Below are positions 9,755 through 15,444 of a DNA stretch of 64,000 nt, piece by piece. The first letter of the stretch is position 1. The number at the start of each line of letters is the position of its first letter. The notes under the pieces are model-generated. The model saw only the letters and a program-made list of their open reading frames with translations. It did no database searches and was not told the DNA's origin. Where the stretch lies: the NCBI RefSeq assembly GCF_004340785.1, contig NZ_SLXS01000001.1, positions 744,001 to 808,000 of the forward strand, given 5' to 3'. Origin of the DNA: Tumebacillus sp. BK434. Lineage in GTDB: Bacteria; Bacillota; Bacilli; Tumebacillales; Tumebacillaceae. The position numbers and the translations under genes were made by a program.

Positions 9755-10612
9755 TCAGTTGAGCAGAAGTTTGATGCATTCTGTCTGATCCACTTCAAGT
9801 CCGCTTTGCTGGGCGGACAGTTTGAACAGCTGTTGGGCGAGCGCCCCCATCGGGATCGACACATCGTATTGCTCGGCAACAGCTTGGGCCAGGCCGAGGT
9901 CTTTCAGCCGCACGGCGAGCGAGGTGGAAACGGTGTCGTTCGGCTCTAACAGACGGTTGAAAAGGACGCCCATGTAGGTCGAATAGCCGCGCATCGACGA
10001 CAAGGCGGTATGCAGGGTTTCCAGCTCGATCCCCGCTTTCAGACCGATGGAGATCACTTCGGCGGCGGCGAGCATGTGCACGCTTTCGGCGAGGTTGTTC
10101 AGCACTTTCATCAGTTGAGCTTTGCCCGGCGCGCCGACGTAGTGCAGTTTGGCCGTAAAGCCGGCGAGCACGGGGCGCACCGCCTCGACCGCCGCCTCAT
10201 CGCCTGCGATCACCATGCCCATCGTGCCTTTCAGTGCCCCTTCGCGCCCGCCGGACACGGGCGCCTCGAGATAGCGGATGCCCGCTTCCAGCAGGCGGTC
10301 ATGCAGCGAGACGGCAAACGCCGGACTCACCGTGCTCGTGTCGACCAGCACCAGTCCTTCCCGGCCGCCCGCGACGACGCCGGTCTCCGGGTCGAACAGC
10401 AGCGCTTCCGCCGCCGCTTCCCCTTTTACGCACAAGAACAGCACATCGCAAGCTGCAGCCAGTTCCTTCGGCGACGCCGCCACAGGTGCGCCCAGCGCCT
10501 CTGCTTTTTCCACGCTTCGATTGTAGACAGAAACGTCAAATCCTGCTTCCATTAGCCGCGTCACCACGGCCGAGCCAAGAACTCCAGTACCAATCCAGCC
10601 TATCTTATTCAA
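9755..10612 (-). CDS. NAD(P)-dependent beta-hydroxyacid dehydrogenase (3-hydroxyisobutyrate dehydrogenase family)
   Basis: About 285 residues with an N-terminal Rossmann fold (GWIGTGVLG), the substrate-loop motif EAPVSGGREGA and the catalytic Lys region GKAQLMKVLNNL, followed by the all-helical C-terminal domain. The family oxidises beta-hydroxy acids or reduces the matching semialdehydes or 2-oxo acids (3-hydroxyisobutyrate, tartronate semialdehyde, 3-sulfolactaldehyde, succinic semialdehyde). The substrate cannot be read from the sequence. The start is set at a TTG (10612) because MNKIGWIGTG fits the family N-terminus and an AGGTGG box lies 8 bases upstream; an ATG at 10636 has no such site. 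It lies downstream of the kinase/TPP-decarboxylase operon across a repeat-containing gap of about 190 bases, so it could reduce the aldehyde made there. That link is inference. Confidence 0.85.
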   Translation of the reverse strand: MNKIGWIGTGVLGSAVVTRLMEAGFDVSVYNRSVEKAEALGAPVAASPKELAAACDVLFLCVKGEAAAEALLFDPETGVVAGGREGLVLVDTSTVSPAFAVSLHDRLLEAGIRYLEAPVSGGREGALKGTMGMVIAGDEAAVEAVRPVLAGFTAKLHYVGAPGKAQLMKVLNNLAESVHMLAAAEVISIGLKAGIELETLHTALSSMRGYSTYMGVLFNRLLEPNDTVSTSLAVRLKDLGLAQAVAEQYDVSIPMGALAQQLFKLSAQQSGLEVDQTECIKLLLN

Positions 10613-10719
10613 AACGTTCACCACCTGCTTTAACATTCAAAACCTGTAGACCACGTCAGCCATCAGAAACCTGACGCGACCCGCCCCAACCTTTCAAAAC
10701 TTGGAGCACAACAAGCCAA

Positions 10720-10782
10720 GCTGCAACCTGCAACCTGCAAGCTGCAACCTGCAAGCTTCAAGCATCAACCTTCAAGCATCAA
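10720..10782. repeat. Nine-copy heptanucleotide tandem repeat in the 10613-10803 gap
   Basis: Nine consecutive 7-base units fit the pattern [GC]C[TA][GT]CAA: GCTGCAA, CCTGCAA, CCTGCAA, GCTGCAA, CCTGCAA, GCTTCAA, GCATCAA, CCTTCAA, GCATCAA. They lie between the stop of the thymidylate-kinase-like gene and the start of the dehydrogenase gene, both on the minus strand. No convincing promoter or terminator was seen in the rest of this gap of about 190 bases. A heptamer array changes length by slippage and is not a multiple of a helical turn, so it could vary spacing or leader length, but no function is shown. Confidence 0.85.
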
Positions 10783-10803
10783 AACTGCCTTCGAACAAAC
10801 CGA

Positions 10804-11442
10804 CTACACTCGGCTGCCTGCCAGCACCTGATCCACTTTTTTCATCACCGTATCTGTGATCTGCTCCACGTCCTGCATGGAGCTGACGACTTCCCAGCCG
10901 AAGCGCTGCGACCAGTCGAGCATGCGTTTTCGGAGCTTGGTCTGGTGGGCCAGGAACGACTCCGGCTTGCATTCCGGGTCGCGGCCGCATTCGTAGACGT
11001 TAAAATCGTCTTTGCGCTCCAACGCCACCTCGGGGGCGACATCGAAGTAAAAGGTCAGGGCGGCCGGGCGGAACTGCTGTGCGGTCAGCTCGATCCAGTT
11101 CGGATCGCAGCCGTACTCGATCTCCACCGCCGCATGCTTCATCCAGTACCCGTCGAGCAGGTATACCACGTTCGGATCGTCCAGATCATCCCGCGTCATC
11201 GTGATCCCGATCGCCCAGAACAGAAACATCGCCCGGCTGTGCCCGTTCATCTCGCCGACGGCGTTTTTCATATCTTCGAGATCCACATTGATCATTCGGC
11301 ACTCGGGGAACTTGTCATGATTCTGAATGTCCCACTTGTCCAACACTTTCACGGTCAGCCCGCGCGCTTCCAACAACCGCTTTACCGCTTTGACCTGCGT
11401 GCTTTTCCCTGCGCCGTCACAGCCCGAAAACGCGATCAACAT
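10804..11442 (-). CDS. Thymidylate-kinase-like P-loop kinase, divergent
   Basis: A 212-residue P-loop NTPase of the thymidylate kinase superfamily. Walker A is GCDGAGKST at residues 7-15, followed by the usual first helix. Where genuine dTMP kinases have the DRYxxS substrate motif this protein has LLDGYWMKHAA, and the LID-like segment with several lysines and acidic residues near the end (CGRDPECKPESF) is unusual. It is therefore unlikely to be the housekeeping tmk and may phosphorylate another small molecule or monophosphate. The gene overlaps the 3' end of the kinase gene upstream, which indicates translational coupling in a four-gene operon. ATG at 11442 is preferred; a TTG two codons upstream, also behind the AGAGGA box, is possible. 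Confidence 0.75.
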   Translation of the reverse strand: MLIAFSGCDGAGKSTQVKAVKRLLEARGLTVKVLDKWDIQNHDKFPECRMINVDLEDMKNAVGEMNGHSRAMFLFWAIGITMTRDDLDDPNVVYLLDGYWMKHAAVEIEYGCDPNWIELTAQQFRPAALTFYFDVAPEVALERKDDFNVYECGRDPECKPESFLAHQTKLRKRMLDWSQRFGWEVVSSMQDVEQITDTVMKKVDQVLAGSRV

Positions 11443-12250
11443 CTTCAACCAATCCTCTCTTCACCCACGGCCGGATCACCGTGCCGTCCGGCTTGTCCTC
11501 AAACAGTGCGGGCAGCAGCGTTTCCGCCTCACGCCCGCAGGCCACCACGCCTTCCACGCCCTTTTCAGCGAGGCGCAGCAGCGCTTCCAGCTTGTTTTTC
11601 ATCCCGCCGGTGATGTCCTGCTTCCGCGACGGCCCTGTGCAGAGCAGCACTTCCCGGTAGTTTTCCTTCGTCACCTGCGGCACTACACTGCGCGCCAAGC
11701 CGTCTTCGGCGTACTCCAGCACCCCCTCGACATCGGTCAGCATCACGACGCGCTGCAATCGCATCCGGTCGACGAACAGCTCCGGGATGTTGTCGCTGGA
11801 AAAGATGATAAACTGCCGCTTCAAATCGAACACCAAATCACCCGAAAACACCGGCAGCACCCCGTGATCCAGCACATGCTGCACCGGCTCCACAAAAAAG
11901 CGCACCGGCTGCTTGTCATCTGTGACCACAAAGCCGCTCGGCTGGAAGGGGTAGCAAGGCACCCCCTCCTCCCGAAAGATCTCCGTGACCAGCGACAGCC
12001 ATTCGAACATCTTCACCGTCATCATCGACAGGTCCTGATCCTGCCAAGGAAGCGCCGCGTCTTTCAAGTTGTAGCGGATCGGCACCGCATTCCCGTAGGA
12101 ACCGCCGCCGACGACCAGGATCAGGTTGCCGCGCAGCCGGTCCCACGCCGAGGCGATCGTGCGGGCGTAGCGTCGCACCATCTCCCGGTTCGGCGCGCAA
12201 TAGCCGTTTTTATCGGTTAGCAGACTGCCGCCAATCTTGACCACATACAT
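11417..12250 (-). CDS. Amino acid kinase-fold protein, isopentenyl phosphate kinase-like
   Basis: A 277-residue amino-acid-kinase-fold protein whose motifs track isopentenyl phosphate kinase (IPK) closely: KIGGSLLTDK at residues 5-14, GGGSYG at 48-53, PFQPSGFVV, LPVFSGDLVFD, TDVEGVL and DITGGMKNKLE. IPKs and their relative FomA (fosfomycin kinase) transfer the ATP gamma-phosphate to a phosphate or phosphonate group. The catalytic His that follows GGGxFG in archaeal IPK is Asn54 here, and the ISGDD motif reads FSSDN, so the substrate or chemistry has probably changed. The start is ATG 12250, with AAAGG nine bases upstream; a GTG at 12259 would overlap the preceding stop. It is the third gene of an operon with the two TPP-enzyme subunits and a second kinase. 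Confidence 0.75.
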   Translation of the reverse strand: MYVVKIGGSLLTDKNGYCAPNREMVRRYARTIASAWDRLRGNLILVVGGGSYGNAVPIRYNLKDAALPWQDQDLSMMTVKMFEWLSLVTEIFREEGVPCYPFQPSGFVVTDDKQPVRFFVEPVQHVLDHGVLPVFSGDLVFDLKRQFIIFSSDNIPELFVDRMRLQRVVMLTDVEGVLEYAEDGLARSVVPQVTKENYREVLLCTGPSRKQDITGGMKNKLEALLRLAEKGVEGVVACGREAETLLPALFEDKPDGTVIRPWVKRGLVEDVDRVFGL

Positions 12251-12255
12251 GCTGC

Positions 12256-12807
12256 TCACCCTTTCTGTGCTGCCAGCCGAAACCGCGCCACGAGCTCCTG
12301 CGGCGTCCAGTGAATGCGCTTGCCGATCTTCTCGGTGCGCGGCGCGATCATCGCCTGCACGAATGTCAGGCCCTCCAGCCCGTCCAGCTTGTCAAAATCG
12401 CTCTCGTCGCCGAGCCGCACCGCATGCGCATAGCCCGCCGCCTTCGCCACATCGACCATGTTTTCAAACTGCACCGGCTTCTGCCCGCCCGTGCTTTCGT
12501 ACATGCGGTTGTCGAGCACGACGTGCACGAGATTGTTCGGCCGCTCCGCCGTGACCATCGCGATCGCGCCGAGGTTCATCATGAACGAGCCGTCTCCGTC
12601 AAACACCACCACCGTCCGCTCCGGGTGCGTCAGCGCCAAGCCCAGTCCGACCGGCGCGGCCATCCCCATCGAGCCGAGGAGGTAGAAATTGTCCTCCGTG
12701 TCCCGCAGGTTGAAAAAGTCCCGCGAAATATACCCGCAGGTGCTCACATACAGCGCGTCCGGATATCGGTTCAACACCGCTTGCATCACATCTGTCATCT
12801 TCATCAT
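12256..12807 (-). CDS. TPP-dependent decarboxylase, C-terminal (TPP-binding) subunit, phosphonopyruvate/sulfopyruvate decarboxylase type
   Basis: About 183 residues forming the pyrophosphate-binding half of a split thiamine-diphosphate enzyme. The TPP motif is clear: GDGS followed about 26 residues later by the second half, LDN. The context GSMGMAAPVGLGLAL and the later MYESTGGQ match the C-terminal subunit of the ComE / phosphonopyruvate decarboxylase group. These enzymes decarboxylate 3-sulfopyruvate or 3-phosphonopyruvate to the corresponding acetaldehyde. An AGGTG box six bases before ATG 12807 sets the start; the ORF could begin at a GTG nine bases further up. It follows the partner subunit by 10 bases and precedes the IPK-like gene by 5 bases. 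Which oxo acid is used is unknown: no PEP mutase or sulfolactate gene is in the window. Confidence 0.8.
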   Translation of the reverse strand: MMKMTDVMQAVLNRYPDALYVSTCGYISRDFFNLRDTEDNFYLLGSMGMAAPVGLGLALTHPERTVVVFDGDGSFMMNLGAIAMVTAERPNNLVHVVLDNRMYESTGGQKPVQFENMVDVAKAAGYAHAVRLGDESDFDKLDGLEGLTFVQAMIAPRTEKIGKRIHWTPQELVARFRLAAQKG

Positions 12808-12817
12808 CTCGCTCACC

Positions 12818-13324
12818 TCACACCGCTTCCCGAATGATCAAAGCTACCGGCTGATTCACTTCCTCGACCTTGCGAAGACACGCCTCGACGCTCGCTTCCG
12901 GCGCTTGCGGATCGAACAGGACGTGCGCGACGCCGATCGACCCGAGAACGTCCAGCAGACGCGCACCGATGATGTCATGCTCCACCGCGTCGTTCATGCC
13001 TTCCGCCCCGCGCCACGAGATGACCATGACCATCGGAATGTCGTAGATCAACAACATCGACGTCAGCACGTTTAAGCAATAGCCCACCCCGGAGTTCTGC
13101 ATCAGCACGACCGGCTTCTCACCGCCGAGATACATCCCGGCCGCCAGACCGAGCGCCGAATCTTCGCGCACCGAACTCACGTAACGCAGGCGCGGCGCTT
13201 CCTGCAGCATCTCATCTTCCAAAAATCGAAACGCGCCCTTGAGCAGCGAGCACGGCACTCCTGTATAAGAACGATACCCATGATCCAGCAACGTAGTCAA
13301 AAAACGCTCAGCGACATTGTTCAT
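12818..13324 (-). CDS. TPP-dependent decarboxylase, N-terminal (pyrimidine-binding) subunit, phosphonopyruvate/sulfopyruvate decarboxylase type
   Basis: A 168-residue subunit matching the pyrimidine-binding half of ComD / phosphonopyruvate decarboxylase. VPCSLLKGAF opens the domain. VREDSALGLAAGMYLGG carries the conserved Glu that activates the cofactor pyrimidine. QNSGVGYCLNVLTSM and SWRGAEGMNDAVEH are the signature stretches shared with this decarboxylase group. It pairs with the following gene to form the complete active site. ATG 13324 has AAAGGGGAA upstream, and a candidate promoter lies in the AT-rich gap, so this is the first gene of the four-gene operon running left to about 10.8 kb. 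Confidence 0.8.
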   Translation of the reverse strand: MNNVAERFLTTLLDHGYRSYTGVPCSLLKGAFRFLEDEMLQEAPRLRYVSSVREDSALGLAAGMYLGGEKPVVLMQNSGVGYCLNVLTSMLLIYDIPMVMVISWRGAEGMNDAVEHDIIGARLLDVLGSIGVAHVLFDPQAPEASVEACLRKVEEVNQPVALIIREAV

Positions 13325-13357
13325 GTAAAATTCCCCTTTGTTTAGTACGTTGTAACA

Positions 13358-13386
13358 ATTATAATCTATTATCCAGAATAATTAAA
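13358..13386 (-). promoter_or_regulatory. Candidate promoter of the TPP-decarboxylase/kinase operon
   Basis: A perfect TATAAT -10 (13358-13363 on the minus strand) lies 33 bases upstream of the first ATG. The -35 at 17-base spacing is poor (TTTAAT), so activator dependence is possible. The surrounding 60 bases are strongly AT-rich compared with the flanking genes. Confidence 0.45.
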
Positions 13387-13420
13387 GTGTAAAATTTCAG
13401 AAAACAACTGTACCTATACA

Positions 13421-13455
13421 CGAAGAAAGCCCCCACTTATCAAGTGGAGGCTTTC
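13421..13455 (-). terminator. Intrinsic terminator of the MFS gene
   Basis: Hairpin with arms 13425-13438 and 13442-13455 (outer GAAAGCC/GGCTTTC, one internal mismatch, 3-base loop). On the minus strand it is followed by TTCTTCG. It overlaps the last codons of the exporter gene and isolates it from the decarboxylase operon. Confidence 0.65.
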
Positions 13456-14666
13456 GCTGTTTGATAGCGGGCGATCACCGGCAAGAAGAAGGCAAAGCCT
13501 GCGATCAGCATTTCCAACGAGCCGTTCAGCAAAAACACCTGCTGCACGCCAATCGTCTGCACCAGATACCCGCCCAGCGCCTGCGCGAGCGGTACAGATC
13601 CTGACATCAGCAAGATCATCACCGAAATCACCCGCCCCACCAGCTCGGGCGGGATGATCGACTGATTGACGCTGGGCGCGATCACGTTGATTGCCGCGTC
13701 GGTGATGCCGATCAAGGCGATCAAGACCAGCGCCAGCCAGAACTGGCCGGCAAGCCCCAAGGTCAGAAAGACCAGGCCTTCCGCAAAACAAGCGATCAGC
13801 GTCATCCGCGGCGTCGGGCGTTTGATGAGGATCACGGCGAACAGAACCGCCCCGATCGTCCCGCCGATCCCGATGCTGGTGTTCAGCCAGCCGAACTCCT
13901 GCGCCCCGCCGCCAAATGATGCCGCCAGAAACGGCACCGCGACCGGCGCAATGCTGGAGCAGGCATTGACCAAAAAGGCGACCAGCGACGTCGTCAAAAT
14001 CAGCGGGGTTTTCATGATATAGACGATGCCTTCACGCAAGTCCTTCCAATAAGAGCTGTGCTTCGCCGCCTGCAGCTCCACCCGGTCAAACGTGAGGCGA
14101 ACGAAGCTCAGCAGCACCAGCCCTGCCAAAAACGCAGCCGCGACGATCGCCAGCACCGCCCTGTAGCTGCTGAGCGCGACCAGCGTTCCGCCGAGCAGCG
14201 GCCCGATGATCACCGTCGTCTTCATCGCGATCATCAGCAGCCCGCTCGCCTGCGTGTAGAACTCCGGCTCGACCAGCCGCTGTCTGACGGCCGACGCGGC
14301 CGGCCAAAAAAACGCTTCCAGCACGCCGAACACGAACGCCGCCGCAAACAGACTCCACAGCGGCAGCGGTCCCAACAGACCCAGCACGAACAGACCTCCG
14401 CTGGTCAGCACCCGCACCCATTCGCAGAGGATCATGCCGCGAATCGGCTGCAGCCGGTCGACCAGCACCCCGGCAAACAAAGTCAGCACGACGCGCGGAA
14501 CGCCCATCGTCAAAAACAGCGCCCCGACCATCGCCGCCGACCCGGTCGACTCCACCACCAGCCATGTCAAAGCCAAGGCGAACACCGCATCGCCCAAGCC
14601 GGCAAACAGACTGCCCGTCCAATAATATAAAAAATTGCGATTTCTAAAAATCTGCGTCGAGACCAT
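13440..14666 (-). CDS. MFS transporter (MFS_3 / multidrug or siderophore exporter type)
   Basis: A 408-residue integral membrane protein of the major facilitator superfamily with about twelve hydrophobic helices. The N-terminal FRNRNFLYYWTGSLFAGLGD opening and the GVLVDRLQPIRGM loop between helices 2 and 3 match the MFS_3 subfamily, which includes the enterobactin exporter and several antibiotic exporters. It probably exports a small molecule using the proton gradient. The start is ATG 14666, with GAGGTGG six bases upstream; the longer frame to 14729 has no ribosome site. It has its own terminator on the left and a gap of about 80 bases on the right, so it is likely monocistronic. The substrate is unknown; the nearby decarboxylase/kinase operon and the NRPS are candidates. 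Confidence 0.85.
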   Translation of the reverse strand: MVSTQIFRNRNFLYYWTGSLFAGLGDAVFALALTWLVVESTGSAAMVGALFLTMGVPRVVLTLFAGVLVDRLQPIRGMILCEWVRVLTSGGLFVLGLLGPLPLWSLFAAAFVFGVLEAFFWPAASAVRQRLVEPEFYTQASGLLMIAMKTTVIIGPLLGGTLVALSSYRAVLAIVAAAFLAGLVLLSFVRLTFDRVELQAAKHSSYWKDLREGIVYIMKTPLILTTSLVAFLVNACSSIAPVAVPFLAASFGGGAQEFGWLNTSIGIGGTIGAVLFAVILIKRPTPRMTLIACFAEGLVFLTLGLAGQFWLALVLIALIGITDAAINVIAPSVNQSIIPPELVGRVISVMILLMSGSVPLAQALGGYLVQTIGVQQVFLLNGSLEMLIAGFAFFLPVIARYQTAKAST

Positions 14667-14727
14667 CCACGTCCACCTCAAAAACGATATAACCATCACT
14701 TTACCACAAAAAGGAGCTCGAGATGAC

Positions 14728-14758
14728 AAAAAACTGCCGAGTAGCTACTCGGCAGTTT
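14728..14758 (-). terminator. Terminator of the formate dehydrogenase operon (perfect 28-bp palindrome)
   Basis: A perfect inverted repeat at 14731-14758 (half-site AAACTGCCGAGTAG) is followed on the minus strand by a run of T residues (14728-14733). It overlaps the last codons and the stop of the small HMA-like gene. Because the arms abut with no spacer, the RNA loop must open a few central pairs. Confidence 0.8.
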
Positions 14759-14954
14759 CGAATCCGCAATCGATGATCGCTTGTTGAAAATCTTGCAGGG
14801 ATGCGGCCCGCTCATCGTACTTGACCGTCACTTCCCCGGCTTGAAAGTTCAGAGCGACTTCCTGAATGCCCCAGACTTGGCGCAGGGCATGGCCGACTTT
14901 TTCACCGTCGACCGGCAGCTTCATGCCGCGGATCACCATCTTTTCAGTTGCCAT
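14745..14954 (-). CDS. Small HMA-like protein lacking the CxxC metal motif
   Basis: A 69-residue protein with the length and beta-alpha-beta-beta-alpha-beta pattern of a heavy-metal-associated (HMA/copper chaperone) domain. It has VIRGMKLPVDGEKVGHAL in place of the usual GMxCxxC loop, then VWGIQEVALNFQAGEVTVKYD and an FQQAIIDCGFE end that fits the family's last helix. The two metal-binding cysteines are absent (K and P-V occupy their places), so a conventional copper or zinc chaperone role is unlikely. It overlaps the DUF1641 gene by 11 bases and ends in the operon terminator, so it is co-expressed with formate dehydrogenase and may be an assembly or scaffold protein. Function not known. Confidence 0.7.
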   Translation of the reverse strand: MATEKMVIRGMKLPVDGEKVGHALRQVWGIQEVALNFQAGEVTVKYDERAASLQDFQQAIIDCGFETAE

Positions 14955-15444
14955 CTCCGTCCCTGCCTTTCGCTGCGCCCATGCCGCGCAGGAAATTCAG
15001 CATCATGCCGAGTGCCGATGTCACCTGCGGGTCGCGCATTCGCTTGAACAGATCGTAAAGCCCCGGCTTCTTCTGCGGACGCTGCTCTTCGGCTGTGACG
15101 GCGCTGTCCACGCCGGACGCCACCGCCCCGAGCATCGTCTGCAGTTTGTTCGGATCGAGCTGTGCGAGGAATTGCACTGTGCTCATGCCGTTCTTGATTA
15201 TGTTTTGCGCGCCCGATTTGTTCAGTTGACCGATGCCGATCACACCGATCTGGTGACGGCTTTTCAGCGCGCCATGCGCCATGTCCAGCGCCCCCGATTC
15301 CTGCAGTTCGCCGAGCACATCGAGGAAGGTGAGCAGCGCGTCTTTGTTTTTGGCAACGGCGCTCATCACTTCCTGCATCGCCTCCGCTTCCTGCTCCGCT
15401 TGCGTCGGCACCCGTTTTTCGATCACAGTGGTCGCTTTAGCCAC
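14944..15444 (-). CDS. DUF1641 family protein
   Basis: A 166-residue soluble protein of the DUF1641 family, whose genes commonly sit next to a formate dehydrogenase catalytic subunit in Bacillota. The central GxIGIGQLNKSGAQNIIKNG-like stretch and the alanine-rich helices are characteristic. A biochemical role is not established; a helper or partner of the dehydrogenase is inferred from location. The GTG start at 15444 has a strong GAAGGAGG box 8 bases upstream, and the gene overlaps the 3' end of the dehydrogenase gene by 8 bases, indicating coupled translation. Confidence 0.85.
   Translation of the reverse strand: MAKATTVIEKRVPTQAEQEAEAMQEVMSAVAKNKDALLTFLDVLGELQESGALDMAHGALKSRHQIGVIGIGQLNKSGAQNIIKNGMSTVQFLAQLDPNKLQTMLGAVASGVDSAVTAEEQRPQKKPGLYDLFKRMRDPQVTSALGMMLNFLRGMGAAKGRDGDGN

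Noticed and set aside
10804-11442. Housekeeping thymidylate kinase (tmk)
   Set aside because: The DRYxxS motif is replaced by DGYWMK and the operon context is a specialised pathway.
9755-13324. A complete phosphonate biosynthesis cluster
   Set aside because: No PEP mutase (EDKxxxxxNS motif) gene is present; only a decarboxylase of the matching family and FomA-fold kinase homology support the idea.
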